This document shows, piece by piece, positions 40,852 to 51,814 of a stretch of DNA of 64,000 nucleotides. The position numbers and the translations under genes are program-made. The stretch spans positions 1,575,501 through 1,639,500 of the forward strand of contig NZ_CP160388.1 in NCBI RefSeq assembly GCF_040732315.1, in the 5' to 3' direction. Below the pieces are notes generated by a model, which worked only from the letters and a program-made list of their open reading frames with translations, did not search any database and was not told the DNA's origin. The DNA is from Oryzisolibacter sp. LB2S. GTDB taxonomy: Bacteria > Pseudomonadota > Gammaproteobacteria > Burkholderiales > Burkholderiaceae_C. The number at the start of each line of letters is the position of its first letter. Position 1 is the stretch's first letter.

Positions 40852-40917
40852 CCTCCTCGGCGCCGCGCGGGCGCTTGACCATCGGGCGATTCGGGGTTAA
40901 TTGCGGGGAGGGCCGTG

Positions 40918-40945
40918 GTTGAAAGGCCTAAAATGATCCCCAAAT
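40918..40945 (+). promoter_or_regulatory. Candidate sigma-32 heat-shock promoter of ftsH
   Basis: GTTGAAA (40918-40924), 13-base spacer, CCCCAAAT (40938-40945), close to the sigma-32 consensus CTTGAAA-N13/14-CCCCATNT, 62 bases before the ftsH start. A TAAAAT in the spacer could serve sigma-70. E. coli ftsH is also a heat-shock gene. Confidence 0.55.
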
Positions 40946-41007
40946 GTGCCGGGACATCCGCATGAGGCGGCGCCGGCCGTTTCCCATTTCTGAATCTGGA
41001 GCCCCGC

Positions 41008-42930
<1,923 letters not shown>

Positions 42931-42951
42931 TCCGGCGGTACGGCTCTTGAG

Positions 42952-42982
42952 CGTTGGGCGTCGCAAGGCGCCCAACGTTTTT
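42952..42982 (+). terminator. Terminator between ftsH and folP
   Basis: 9-bp perfect stem CGTTGGGCG/CGCCCAACG with five T; it ends only 7 bases before the folP ATG, overlapping its leader. Confidence 0.88.
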
Positions 42983-42989
42983 GTTTTCC

Positions 42990-43844
42990 ATGCACTGGCA
43001 GACCACCCGCTTCGATCTGGACCTGACGCGCCCGCGGGTCATGGGCATCGTCAACGTGACGCCGGACTCGTTCTCCGACGGGGGTCAGCACGCGAGTACC
43101 GCGTCCGCGCTGCGCCACTGCGAGCAGTTGCTCAAGGAGGGCGCGGACATCCTCGATATCGGCGGTGAGTCGACGCGTCCCGGCAGCCCGCCGGTCTCGC
43201 TGGAAGACGAGCTGGCGCGCGTGCTGCCCGTGGTGCGCGAGGCCGTGCGCATGGGTGTGCCCATTTCCGTCGACACCTACAAGCCCGCGGTGATGCAGGC
43301 CGTGCTCGACCTGGGCGCCGACATCATCAACGACATCTGGGCCGCGCGCCAAGGCGGCAGCGCCCAGGTGCTGGCAGCGCATCCACGCTGCGGCATCTGC
43401 CTGATGCACATGCATGGAGACCCGCAGACCATGCAGCTCAGCCCCATGGACGGCGACGCCGTGCCACAGGTACTCTCATTTTTGCAGCTGCATGCGCTTT
43501 CCCTGCAAGCCCTCGGTGTCGAAAAGGCTCGAATCTGCATCGACCCCGGGATTGGCTTTGGCAAGACCGTGGAGCAGAACTTCAGCCTGCTCGCGCGCCA
43601 GCAGGAACTGCTGGGCCCGGGCTGGCCGCTGCTGGCGGGCTGGTCGCGCAAGTCATCGCTCGGGGCCGTGACCGGCCTGCCGGTCGAGGAGCGCCTGGGC
43701 GCCAGCGTGGCCGCGGCCCTGCTCGCCGTGCAGCGCGGCGCCCATGTGGTGCGCGTGCATGACGTGCGCGACACCGTGGCGGCGCTGGCCGTATGGCGCG
43801 CCACGCAAGACCCCATTCATTCAACAAGAGGAACTACACCATGA
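42990..43844 (+). CDS. folP: Dihydropteroate synthase
   Basis: Joins p-aminobenzoate and the pterin pyrophosphate in folate synthesis; sulfonamide target. 284 residues with [17 protein letters not shown], the pterin and phosphate motif [16 protein letters not shown], and GWSRKSSLG near the C-terminus. ATG 42990 follows closely on a terminator and has no clear RBS. The stop overlaps glmM. A dispersed-element copy codes for residues about 161-182 ([20 protein letters not shown]), a helical region tolerant of change. Confidence 0.96.
   Translation: MHWQTTRFDLDLTRPRVMGIVNVTPDSFSDGGQHASTASALRHCEQLLKEGADILDIGGESTRPGSPPVSLEDELARVLPVVREAVRMGVPISVDTYKPAVMQAVLDLGADIINDIWAARQGGSAQVLAAHPRCGICLMHMHGDPQTMQLSPMDGDAVPQVLSFLQLHALSLQALGVEKARICIDPGIGFGKTVEQNFSLLARQQELLGPGWPLLAGWSRKSSLGAVTGLPVEERLGASVAAALLAVQRGAHVVRVHDVRDTVAALAVWRATQDPIHSTRGTTP
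43471..43535 (+). repeat. Dispersed ~60 bp element, copy 8, inside folP
   Basis: ACTCTCATTTTTGCAGCTGC, ATGCGCTTTCCCTGCAAGC, then GAAAAGGCTCGAA, matching the common layout. In frame. Confidence 0.65.
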
Positions 43845-45175
43845 GCCGTCAATACTTCGGCACCGATGGCATACGCGGCACCGTAGGCCAGCCGCCCATC
43901 ACCCCCGACTTCGTGCTGCGCCTGGCCCATGCCGTGGGGCGCGTGCTGCGCCGTTCCGAGGCGCGCCCCACGGTGCTGATCGGCAAGGACACGCGCATTT
44001 CCGGCTACATGCTGGAGGCGGCGCTGGAGGCTGGCTTCAACTCCGCCGGGGTTGACGTGATCCTCCTCGGGCCGCTGCCCACGCCGGGCGTGGCCTATCT
44101 GACGCGTGCCCAGCGCGCCAGCCTGGGCGTGGTCATCAGCGCCAGCCACAACCCGTATCAGGACAACGGCATCAAGTTCTTCAGCGCCCAGGGCACCAAG
44201 CTGCCCGACGCCTGGGAGGAGGAGGTCGAGGCCGCACTGCAGCAGCCGCCCGTGTGGGCCGACTCGGCCTCGCTGGGCAAGACCCGCCGCCTCGACGATG
44301 CGGCCGGCCGCTACATCGAGTTCTGCAAGAGCACCTTTGCCAATGACCTGACGCTGCGCGGCCTGAAGATCGTGGTCGATGCCGCCCATGGCGCGGCCTA
44401 CCACATCGCGCCCAAGGTGTTCCACGAGCTGGGTGCCGACGTCATCGCCATCGGCTGCGCGCCCGACGGCCTGAACATCAACCACGAGGTGGGCGCCACC
44501 CACCCGGACGCCCTGGTGCGCTCCGTGCGCGCCAACCATGCGGACTTCGGCATTGCCCTGGACGGCGACGCCGACCGCCTGCAGGTCGTGGACGCAGAGG
44601 GGCGCCTGTACAACGGCGACGAGCTGCTGTACCTGATGGCCGCCGAGCGCCTCGCGCGCGACGAGCATGTGCCCGGCGTGGTGGGCACGCTGATGACCAA
44701 CATGGCCATCGAGGAGGCACTGCAGCGCCGTGGCGTGAAGTTCGTGCGCGCCAAGGTGGGCGACCGCTACGTGCTCGAGGAACTGCAGCGCCAGCGCTGG
44801 CTGCTTGGCGGCGAGGGCTCGGGCCACCTGCTGGCGCTCGATCGCCACACCACGGGCGATGGCCTGATCAGTGCGCTGCAGGTGCTGCAGGCCTGCGTGC
44901 GCAGCGAGAAGACCCTGGCGCAGCTGCTGGCGGATGTGCCGCTGTTCCCGCAGGTGCTGCTCAATGTGCGCCTCAAGCCCGGGCAGGATTGGAAGGCCAA
45001 CGCCGCGCTGGCCGACGCCACGCACCAAGTCCAGGGCGAGCTCGGTGACGGCGGCCGCGTGCTGGTGCGCGCCAGCGGCACCGAGCCGCTGCTGCGCGTC
45101 ATGGTCGAGGCGCGCGACGCCGCCCAGGCCGAGCGCTGCGCCCAGCGTCTTGCAGAGGCCGCTCAGGCGGGGTAA
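43841..45175 (+). CDS. glmM: Phosphoglucosamine mutase
   Basis: Interconverts glucosamine-6-P and glucosamine-1-P for UDP-GlcNAc (peptidoglycan, LPS). 444 residues: YFGTDGIRG at the N-terminus, the phosphoserine loop [18 protein letters not shown], metal-binding DGDADRLQV, sugar-binding GGEGSGH and phosphate-binding [15 protein letters not shown] overlaps the folP stop (ATGA); standard ftsH-folP-glmM order. Ends 2 bases from the convergent MATE gene. Confidence 0.97.
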   Translation: MSRQYFGTDGIRGTVGQPPITPDFVLRLAHAVGRVLRRSEARPTVLIGKDTRISGYMLEAALEAGFNSAGVDVILLGPLPTPGVAYLTRAQRASLGVVISASHNPYQDNGIKFFSAQGTKLPDAWEEEVEAALQQPPVWADSASLGKTRRLDDAAGRYIEFCKSTFANDLTLRGLKIVVDAAHGAAYHIAPKVFHELGADVIAIGCAPDGLNINHEVGATHPDALVRSVRANHADFGIALDGDADRLQVVDAEGRLYNGDELLYLMAAERLARDEHVPGVVGTLMTNMAIEEALQRRGVKFVRAKVGDRYVLEELQRQRWLLGGEGSGHLLALDRHTTGDGLISALQVLQACVRSEKTLAQLLADVPLFPQVLLNVRLKPGQDWKANAALADATHQVQGELGDGGRVLVRASGTEPLLRVMVEARDAAQAERCAQRLAEAAQAG

Positions 45176-45177
45176 GC

Positions 45178-46542
45178 CTACGCCAGCTTGGTGGGCGCCT
45201 CACGGCGCCGATGCAGGCGCACCACGGCCAGCAGCAGGGCGGTGAAGGCCAGGGCCGTGAGCGCGAGCGCCGCGGCGCTGGCCATCCAGAACGGGGCCGG
45301 TGAGTGCATGGGCGCCATGCCGGCCCAGCCGTGGTAGGCCAGCCGGTATCCGCCGTACAGGCCCACGCCCCACAGCAGCACGCCGTAGATGACCAGCGGC
45401 GCGATCGTGATGCGGTAGCTGCGCAGCACGAAGATGCACAGCGTCTGGAGCGCGTCGGCCGCATGGTAGGCGGCCACCCAGACCAGCAGCGCACTGGCCA
45501 GCGCCACCACGTCGGCGCTCGTGGAATAGAGCGCCGCCACAGGCTCTCTTACTATTAAAAGCGTAGCTGCCAGCGTAATGCCCATAAGCGCTGCAAGCCA
45601 AAAACCCTTCAAGGCCGTGGTGCCTGCGAGGCGCTCGTCGCCGGCGCCGCGCCAGTAGCTCACGCGCGCGCTCGTGGCAATGGCCAGCGACAGCGGCACC
45701 ATGTAGACCACGGCCGCGAGGTTGGAGGCGATCTGGTGCGCGGCAGAGGCCAGCGCGCCCTGGCGCGCGATGAACAGCGCCATCAGCGTGAATGACGTCA
45801 CCTCGACGAGGATGGACAGACCGGCCGGCAGACCCAGGCGCAGAAAATGCCCGAGCTGTGCCGCGTCCGGGCGCTCGAGCGGGCGCCACAGGGCCAGCGG
45901 TTCATACATCGGGTGGCGGCGCAGCATCACCACTGCCACGAGGGCCAGGCCAAAGTTCACCACGAGCGTGGCCCAGGCGCAGCCGGCCACGCCCTGCGGT
46001 GCGAGCCCCGCGCCGCCAAAGGTGAACCAGATCGACAGCGGCAGCTTCACGACCAGCGACCCGACCTGCAGCCAGGTCACGAGCTGGGGGTGGCCCAAGG
46101 CCTGGTTGAGCGTGCTGTAGATGCGAAACAGCAGCGCCGGCGGCAGTCCGAAGGCCAGTATGGCCAGATAGTCGCGCACCGCGCCGCGCAGCTCGGGCGG
46201 CACCTCGGTCCAGTCCAGTATGGGGCCGGGCGAGAGCAGCACGGCCATGCCCAGCACCGTGGCCAGGGCCCACAGGTAGAGCGACTGGCGCAGGCTGACG
46301 CCGATGGCGGCCCGTGCGTTGGCGCCGCGCTGCTCGGCCCACACGGGCATCAGCGCCTGCAGCACGCCCATCAGCGCCACATAGACGCTCACGAACACTG
46401 CCGAGCCTATGGACAGGGCGGCCAGCGCCTCCTGCGCATAGCGGCCGGCGACGATGGTGTCGGTGACGCCAAAGGCCATGACGGCCAGCTGCCCGGCCAG
46501 CACGGTGAGCGCATGACGGGCGATGGTGGAGAGCTCGCGCAT
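45178..46542 (-). CDS. MATE family efflux transporter
   Basis: 454 residues, about twelve membrane helices in two halves. The N-terminal half has AFGVTDTIVAGRYAQEALAA and the second half has GLPAGLSILVEVTSFTLMAL. MATE proteins exchange Na+ or H+ for cationic compounds; the substrate here is unknown. The start ATG at 46542 overlaps the stop of the PMT-like gene, showing coupling. A dispersed element is embedded near the tenth helix region (FWLAALMGITLAATLLIVRE). Confidence 0.9.
   Translation of the reverse strand: MRELSTIARHALTVLAGQLAVMAFGVTDTIVAGRYAQEALAALSIGSAVFVSVYVALMGVLQALMPVWAEQRGANARAAIGVSLRQSLYLWALATVLGMAVLLSPGPILDWTEVPPELRGAVRDYLAILAFGLPPALLFRIYSTLNQALGHPQLVTWLQVGSLVVKLPLSIWFTFGGAGLAPQGVAGCAWATLVVNFGLALVAVVMLRRHPMYEPLALWRPLERPDAAQLGHFLRLGLPAGLSILVEVTSFTLMALFIARQGALASAAHQIASNLAAVVYMVPLSLAIATSARVSYWRGAGDERLAGTTALKGFWLAALMGITLAATLLIVREPVAALYSTSADVVALASALLVWVAAYHAADALQTLCIFVLRSYRITIAPLVIYGVLLWGVGLYGGYRLAYHGWAGMAPMHSPAPFWMASAAALALTALAFTALLLAVVRLHRRREAPTKLA
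45549..45615 (+). repeat. Dispersed ~60 bp element, copy 9, inside MATE gene
   Basis: TTACTATTAAAAGCGTAGCT, GCCAGCGTAATGCCCATAAG, CGCTGCAAGCCAAAAACC. A clear copy, read antisense by the gene, where it encodes part of a membrane helix. Confidence 0.75.
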
Positions 46543-48242
46543 CAGTGGCCGGCGTCCAGGCGCCGCAGCACCATCATCCGGTCGTTTCGGTCGGTGGGGC
46601 GATGCACCGTGCCCACCTCCACCCATTGGCCCGGTGGCAGCAGGGTGACGATGGAGGGGCTCTCATCGGGGTCGGCCACCAGCCACTCGCATGGCGCGAG
46701 CTGCGACAGGTCCACCACGCGCATCTGTCCGTGGTACATCAGCGCCGCCACCTGGGCGCGGCTCAGGCCATGGGCGCCCACGCACCCCTTCGGGCTGGCC
46801 ATGATGCGGCGCACCTCGGCCACCTGCGGCGCGAGGCTGCGGTCGTAGTCGAGCATGGGCAGCCACAGCGTCATCAGCAGCAGCCAGCCCAGGGTGGCGC
46901 CGCCCGCGGGCAGCACCAGGCTCTTCCAGATGGCGGGGCGGTTGCGCGCCGTGCGCCAGGCCACCACTGCGCACCAGGCCAGGGTGCCGGCGAGCGCCAC
47001 GGCGAACTCCAGGCCCGAGAAGGTCGGCACGAAGCCGGGTGCCAGGCGTGCCACATTGGCCGCGGGCTTGGCGGGCACGCCGGTCTGCACCGACAGCCAG
47101 ATGACCCAGATGGTGATGGCCGAGGCGCTGAAGAACAGCAGCGTGAACCAGTCGATCAGCGCCGCGATGCTGCGCTTGAGCGTGGGCAGCGCAAACGCCG
47201 CCAGCGCCGCCAGCGCGGGCAGGCCCAGCAGCAGGGCGCGGTCGGCCGGGCGGGTGGTCAGCGTGGCGCCTATGGCGACCAGGGCAAACCACAGCGGCAG
47301 CCACAGATGGCGATGCCATTGTCCGCTCGCGATCAGCCGCCGCCAGCGCCACAGCGTCCACAGCGTCAGGGGCCAGGCCGGCCAGCTGAACCAGATCAGC
47401 AGGCGCAGCAGGCTGGACCAGCTCTTGCCGTCCTGCGCGCCCACGACGCGCCAGCGCCACATCTCCAGCCCCGTGGCCAGAGCGGCGGCAGCCAGCGTCA
47501 GCCCGAGCAGGATGAGCGCGGCCACCAGACGCGTGCGCGCCGGCGCGTCCTGGCTGGAACACCACAGCAGCGCGGCGCATCCCAGGCCCAGCAGCAGGGC
47601 CACCGTGGGCGCGCCGCTGAGCACCAGGCCCGTCATTCCGGCCAGCGCGGCCGTCGCCCCCCAGGCCATGCGCCAGGGCATGACCGATCCGGCAAAGAAC
47701 AGCAGGGCCGTGCTGGCGAGCTGCGTGAGATAGCCCGTGGTCTCATGGGAGAGCTGGGCCAGGCCCAGGCAGGCGATGAGGGCCAGCAGGCCCGCATCGG
47801 CCATGGCGCGGGCGTAGTCGGTGGGGCTGGCCTCACCCCCGAAGGCGAAGGCCACGGGCTGGGCGCCCGGGCCTCGTGCCAGGTAGTAGACGCCGTACCA
47901 GGTGGCGCAGAGTGTCAGCAGCAGCAGCGCCACGAAGGGCACGCGCGCCGCCAGGTCCAGGGGCAGCCAGTCGCCGAGCGCCTGCATGGCCCAGGCACCC
48001 AGCCAGTAGTGCAGCAGTCCGTCGCTGTCGCCCGGCATGCCGGCGAGCAGCGGGTGCAACCAGTTGGTGCGGCCCTGCACCAGCTCCAGCATGTAGCCGA
48101 GCGACGCCACATCGTCATTGCGCCAGGGCGCGCGGCCGATGAAGCCCGGCACGGCATAGGCCAGACACAGCAGCAGCAGCGCCCAGCGCGGCAGCGGCCG
48201 GACGGCGCTCTGGGCGACGATGGCGGGGGTCGGGAGGTTCAC
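46542..48242 (-). CDS. PMT/ArnT-like multi-spanning membrane protein (putative glycosyltransferase)
   Basis: About 566 residues with roughly a dozen membrane helices and a small C-terminal soluble part. The N-terminal region PRWALLLLCLAYAVPGFIGR, APWRNDDVASLGYMLELVQG and PLLAGMPGDSDGLLHYWLGA resembles the first loop of protein-mannosyl/arabinose transferases (ArnT family), which attach sugars from lipid carriers at the periplasmic face. Substrate unknown. Start: the frame is open to 48323, but the rpmE2 terminator lies at 48262-48300, so the GTG at 48242 is preferred; no good RBS. Confidence 0.72.
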   Translation of the reverse strand: MNLPTPAIVAQSAVRPLPRWALLLLCLAYAVPGFIGRAPWRNDDVASLGYMLELVQGRTNWLHPLLAGMPGDSDGLLHYWLGAWAMQALGDWLPLDLAARVPFVALLLLTLCATWYGVYYLARGPGAQPVAFAFGGEASPTDYARAMADAGLLALIACLGLAQLSHETTGYLTQLASTALLFFAGSVMPWRMAWGATAALAGMTGLVLSGAPTVALLLGLGCAALLWCSSQDAPARTRLVAALILLGLTLAAAALATGLEMWRWRVVGAQDGKSWSSLLRLLIWFSWPAWPLTLWTLWRWRRLIASGQWHRHLWLPLWFALVAIGATLTTRPADRALLLGLPALAALAAFALPTLKRSIAALIDWFTLLFFSASAITIWVIWLSVQTGVPAKPAANVARLAPGFVPTFSGLEFAVALAGTLAWCAVVAWRTARNRPAIWKSLVLPAGGATLGWLLLMTLWLPMLDYDRSLAPQVAEVRRIMASPKGCVGAHGLSRAQVAALMYHGQMRVVDLSQLAPCEWLVADPDESPSIVTLLPPGQWVEVGTVHRPTDRNDRMMVLRRLDAGH

Positions 48243-48261
48243 TCGGGCGTCGGAGAAGAAA

Positions 48262-48300
48262 CAAAGAAAAAAGGCAGCGCGGTGAAACCCGGGCTGCCTT
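48262..48300 (-). terminator. Terminator of rpmE2
   Basis: On the minus strand AAGGCAGC/GCTGCCTT with a 14-nt loop followed by a run of T. It lies downstream of rpmE2. A second small hairpin, GCCCAC/GTGGGC (48318-48335), precedes it. Confidence 0.82.
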
Positions 48301-48347
48301 GGCTGCGAAACGAGCAGGCCCACGCACGGGTGGGCGGGCCAAGCTGC

Positions 48348-48602
48348 TTACTTCGCTGCGGTCTTGCCGAAACGGTTGCGGAACTTCTCGACGCGGCCGC
48401 CCATGTTGTCCACGGACTTTTGCGTGCCGGTGTAGAAGGGGTGCGATTCCGACGAGGTATCCAGCTTGAACAGCGGGTATTCCTTGCCTTCGAAGGTCTC
48501 GGTTTCCTTGGTGGTCACGCAGGAGCGCGTGACGAACTTGAAGCCGTTGGACAGGTCCACGAACAGCACTTCGCGGTAGTTGGGGTGAATGCCTTCTTTC
48601 AT
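48348..48602 (-). CDS. rpmE2: 50S ribosomal protein L31 type B (zinc-independent)
   Basis: 84 residues: [46 protein letters not shown]. It lacks the CxxC zinc-binding cysteines of type A L31, which marks the type B form. In many bacteria this form replaces the zinc form during zinc shortage; here no Zur box was recognised, and it may be the only L31. Confidence 0.96.
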   Translation of the reverse strand: MKEGIHPNYREVLFVDLSNGFKFVTRSCVTTKETETFEGKEYPLFKLDTSSESHPFYTGTQKSVDNMGGRVEKFRNRFGKTAAK

Positions 48603-48995
48603 GATCTCTCTCTCACGTCAGCGGGAGCCGTGCCGGCCATGCGCAACCATTTGCCCATTGAAAACTCGGCGTACTTTCCGCAAAAAGCCTTTGATTATTG
48701 CATATTTGGCGCATTGCGCGGTGGCCGCGGCCGACCGGGCGTTGGCGCGCGGCGGGCAAGGGCTGTCCATCCGGCGACATGCAGGGCCGCCAACCGTGCC
48801 GATGATGCGGGGCTTGCGGCACCAACGTTTGCCTTGCGCACGCGGTTGGGTGATCTGTTTGCTATTGGAAAGATAGCTGTTTGCGCTTTCTGCAAAAGGG
48901 CTTGTCGCCAATTTTTCGAGATGGATGACATCCGGCGCACGCAGGTTGGCCGACGCAAGCCTCAACGGCGTTTTTCTACACAGGGAGTCATCACC
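48603..48995. other. Divergent intergenic region with dispersed element copy 10
   Basis: 393 bases between rpmE2 and the crotonase gene without a supported gene. An AT-rich patch (48690-48712, GATTATTGCATATTTGG-like) could hold the rpmE2 promoter. A clear copy of the dispersed element lies at 48858-48920 (GCTATTGGAAAGATAGCTGT, TTGCGCTTTCTGCAAAAGGG, CCAATTTTTCGAG). Confidence 0.6.
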
Positions 48996-49811
48996 ATGCC
49001 AAGCTTTGAGACCCTGGCTGTCTCGCTCGACGCACACGTCGCCACCGTGCGCCTGAACCGGCCCGAGAAGGCCAATGCCATGAACGCTGCCATGTGGCAG
49101 GAGATCCGCCAGGCCTTTGAGTGGGTGGACCAGACGCCCGAGGTGCGCGTGGCCGTGCTGCAGGCCGAGGGCCGGTACTTCACCGCGGGCATAGACCTGC
49201 AGATGATGTTGGGCCTGGGCGCGCTGGTGGCCGACGACTGCGAGGGCCGCCAGCGCGAGAAGCTGCGCCGCCTCATCCTCGACCTGCAGGACACCTTGAG
49301 CAGTCTGGAGCGTTGCCGCAAGCCCGTGCTCGCCGCCATCCATGGCGGCTGCATAGGTGGCGGCATAGACCTCGTCACCTGCGCCGACATGCGCTACTGC
49401 AGCGAGGACGCGAGCTTCACCATCAAGGAGATCGACATCGGCATGGTGGCCGACGTGGGCACGCTGCAGCGCCTGCCCAGGCTCATAGGCCAGGGCATGG
49501 CGCGCGAGCTCGCCTACACCGGTCGCGTGTTCGGCGCGCAGGAGGCACGCGACATGGGCCTCGTGAACCGCGTGTTCGCGAGCCGCGAGGCGCTGTACGC
49601 GGGCGTGCAGGAGATCGCCGCGAGCATCGCGGCCAAGTCGCCGCTGTCGATCCGCGGCAGCAAGGAGATGCTCAACTACGCGCGCGACCACAGCGTGGCC
49701 GACAGCCTGAACTACGTCGCCACCTGGAACGCCGCCATGCTGCAGAGCGAGGACCTGAAGCAGGCCATGGCGGCCAGCATGCAGAAACAGGAGCCGAAGT
49801 TCCGCGACTGA
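48996..49811 (+). CDS. Enoyl-CoA hydratase/isomerase, dienoyl-CoA isomerase-like (ECH1-like)
   Basis: 271-residue crotonase. It carries AVLQAEGRYFTAGIDLQMML (oxyanion hole), KPVLAAIHGGCIGGGIDLVT, IKEIDIGMVADVGTLQRLPR and RDHSVADSLNYVATWNAAML. The VADVGTLQRLP and HSVADSLNYVA regions match animal delta(3,5)-delta(2,4)-dienoyl-CoA isomerase (ECH1) better than plain enoyl-CoA hydratases, including the acidic pair used by that enzyme. It would help degrade odd-position unsaturated fatty acids. ATG 48996 after CAGGGAG. Single gene, convergent with rho. Confidence 0.88.
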   Translation: MPSFETLAVSLDAHVATVRLNRPEKANAMNAAMWQEIRQAFEWVDQTPEVRVAVLQAEGRYFTAGIDLQMMLGLGALVADDCEGRQREKLRRLILDLQDTLSSLERCRKPVLAAIHGGCIGGGIDLVTCADMRYCSEDASFTIKEIDIGMVADVGTLQRLPRLIGQGMARELAYTGRVFGAQEARDMGLVNRVFASREALYAGVQEIAASIAAKSPLSIRGSKEMLNYARDHSVADSLNYVATWNAAMLQSEDLKQAMAASMQKQEPKFRD

Positions 49812-49819
49812 CAAAGCAA

Positions 49820-49844
49820 AACGCCCTGCGTGGAGCAGGGCGTT
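49820..49844. terminator. Bidirectional terminator between crotonase and rho
   Basis: 10-bp perfect stem AACGCCCTGC/GCAGGGCGTT with 5-nt loop. On the minus strand it is followed by TTTTGCTTT, so it is best for rho. Confidence 0.82.
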
Positions 49845-49869
49845 CGTGGTGTGCGCGTGAGCCGGTGGG

Positions 49870-51132
49870 TCAGCCGCCGCGGCGCATCATGTCGAAGAAG
49901 TCCACATTGGTCTTCGTGGCCTTCATGTTCTTGATCATGAGCTCCATGGCCTCGATCTCGTCCATGTTGTACATGAACTGGCGCAGGATGCGCGTCTTCT
50001 GCAGAATCTCGGGCGCGAGCAGCAGTTCCTCGCGGCGCGTGCCGCTCTTGTTGAGCTCGATGGCCGGGAACACGCGCTTTTCGTACAGGCGGCGGTTGAG
50101 GTGGATTTCGCAGTTGCCCGTGCCCTTGAATTCCTCAAAGATCACCTCGTCCATGCGGCTGCCGGTGTCGACCAGCGCCGTGGCGATGATGGTCAGACTG
50201 CCGCCTTCCTCGACCTTGCGCGCCGCGCCGAAGAAGCGCTTGGGGCGCTGCAGCGCGTTGGAGTCCACGCCGCCCGACAGCACCTTGCCACTGGAGGGCA
50301 CGACGTTGTTGTAGGCGCGTGCCAGACGTGTGATGGAGTCGAGCAGGATGACCACGTCCTTTTTCAGCTCCACGAGGCGCTTGGCGCGCTCGATCACCAT
50401 CTCGGCCACATGCACATGGCGTGCGGCGGGTTCATCGAAGGTGGAGGCGATGATTTCGCCCTTGACCGAGCGCTGCATCTCGGTCACTTCCTCGGGGCGC
50501 TCGTCGACGAGCAGCACCATCAGGTGCACGTCCGGGTGGTTGGCCGTGATGGCGTGCGCGATGCTCTGCATCATCATGGTCTTGCCGCTCTTCGGGGGGG
50601 CGACGATGAGCGCGCGCTGGCCGCGGCCAATGGGCGCGATGATGTCGATGATGCGGCCGGTGATGTTCTCGTCGCCCTTGATGTCGCGCTCGAGCCGCAT
50701 CTGCTCCTTGGGGAACAGTGGCGTCAGGTTCTCGAACATCACCTTGTGCTTGTTCTGCTCGGGCGGGCCGCCGTTGACCTTGTCGAGCTTGGTCAGCGCG
50801 AAGTAGCGCTCGCCATCCTTGGGCGTGCGCACCTCGCCCTCGATCATGTCCCCCGTGTGCAGGTTGAAGCGGCGCACCTGGCTGGGGCTGATGTAGATGT
50901 CGTCGGTGCTGGCCGTGTAGCTCGTGTCGGGGCTGCGCAGAAAGCCAAAGCCATCGGGCAGGATTTCCAGCACGCCATCGGCAAACACCTGCTCGCCGGC
51001 CTTCGCGCGCTTCTTGATGATGGCGAACATCAGTTCCTGCTTGCGCATGCGGCCGCCGTTTTCAATCTCAAGCGCTTCGGCCTGCTTGAGCACTTCAGAC
51101 ACGTGCAGTGCCTTGAGTTCGTTAAGGTGCAT
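49870..51132 (-). CDS. rho: Transcription termination factor Rho
   Basis: Hexameric RNA-dependent ATPase that ends transcription; 420 residues (E. coli 419). N-terminal helical domain ([20 protein letters not shown]), cold-shock-like RNA-binding domain ([20 protein letters not shown]), Walker [29 protein letters not shown] (Q-loop region), [25 protein letters not shown] precedes the ATG. The 218-base gap to trxA upstream holds no gene; Rho in other bacteria is autoregulated in its leader. Confidence 0.98.
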   Translation of the reverse strand: MHLNELKALHVSEVLKQAEALEIENGGRMRKQELMFAIIKKRAKAGEQVFADGVLEILPDGFGFLRSPDTSYTASTDDIYISPSQVRRFNLHTGDMIEGEVRTPKDGERYFALTKLDKVNGGPPEQNKHKVMFENLTPLFPKEQMRLERDIKGDENITGRIIDIIAPIGRGQRALIVAPPKSGKTMMMQSIAHAITANHPDVHLMVLLVDERPEEVTEMQRSVKGEIIASTFDEPAARHVHVAEMVIERAKRLVELKKDVVILLDSITRLARAYNNVVPSSGKVLSGGVDSNALQRPKRFFGAARKVEEGGSLTIIATALVDTGSRMDEVIFEEFKGTGNCEIHLNRRLYEKRVFPAIELNKSGTRREELLLAPEILQKTRILRQFMYNMDEIEAMELMIKNMKATKTNVDFFDMMRRGG

Positions 51133-51308
51133 GGAATGACTCCTGCAGCGGAGTAGATAGGTCTTGTGACTGGAGGGAGGTGGCTGCTGTGCCGTGCGGG
51201 ACCGATGGGTGCCCTGGCGAGCCTGTGACCTGAAACCGGCCGTTGGACGATGGCGGCGGCGGTCAGCGCAGATTATGACAGGAAAAATTCCGCAGTCGCA
51301 CGGAATGA

Positions 51309-51340
51309 CGCTGGCCCGTCCTGCGCGGGGCGGGCCAGCG
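51309..51340 (-). terminator. Hairpin downstream of trxA
   Basis: 10-bp perfect stem CGCTGGCCCG/CGGGCCAGCG with a 12-base loop, without a T-run. Partial terminator between trxA and rho. Confidence 0.5.
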
Positions 51341-51350
51341 TGCGGGCCGA

Positions 51351-51683
51351 TCAGCCCAGTTGCTGGTCGATGAAGGCGGTGAGCTGTGCCTTGCTCAGGG
51401 CACCGACCTTGGTGGCGGCCAGTTGGCCGTCCTTGAACAGCATCAGCGTGGGAATGCCGCGAATGCCGAAGCGTGCGGGGATCTCACGGTTCTCGTCCAC
51501 GTTCATCTTCGCGACCTGCAGCTTGCCCTGGTAGGCGCCGGCCACTTCGTCCAGGATGGGGGCGATCATTTTGCAGGGGCCGCACCATTCGGCCCAGTAG
51601 TCCACGAGCACGGGGGTGGAGGACTTGAGCACGTCGGCTTCGAAGCTGGCGTCAGACAGTTGCTTGATGAGGTCGCTGGCCAT
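51351..51683 (-). CDS. trxA: Thioredoxin 1
   Basis: 110 residues with the active site [15 protein letters not shown], cis-Pro region [14 protein letters not shown] and the C-terminal helix. Cytoplasmic disulfide reductase recycled by thioredoxin reductase. ATG at 51683 gives [20 protein letters not shown]. trxA-rho order as in E. coli. A 37-bp palindrome lies about 100 bases upstream. Confidence 0.98.
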   Translation of the reverse strand: MASDLIKQLSDASFEADVLKSSTPVLVDYWAEWCGPCKMIAPILDEVAGAYQGKLQVAKMNVDENREIPARFGIRGIPTLMLFKDGQLAATKVGALSKAQLTAFIDQQLG

Positions 51684-51776
51684 GGGGGAATGTTCCTTGG
51701 AATATTGCGAATGGGACAGAGGTTGAATGCGGGGCATTGTGACAGAAACCAATCCCCCGTCGGTGGGTGTGCCCGG

Positions 51777-51813
51777 ATCGCCAGACGCTATGACAGTCAT
51801 AGCGAAAGGCGAT
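51777..51813. promoter_or_regulatory. 37-bp DNA palindrome between vanZ and trxA
   Basis: ATCGCC, three bases, CGCTATGAC, central A, GTCATAGCG, three bases, GGCGAT: all 30 paired positions match. The 1-nt centre favours a protein-binding dyad over an RNA hairpin; no T-run follows on either side. It sits 1 base before the vanZ stop and 94 bases upstream of the trxA ATG. Confidence 0.6.
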
Positions 51814-51814
51814 A

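Noticed and set aside
46545..49811. A 1088-residue open frame spanning several genes
   Set aside because: Only its last 271 codons are the crotonase. The rest lies antisense to MATE/PMT/rpmE2 and is an artefact of high G+C content.
51777..51813. Rho-independent terminator of vanZ
   Set aside because: Loop of one base and no T-run on either strand; better read as a DNA dyad.
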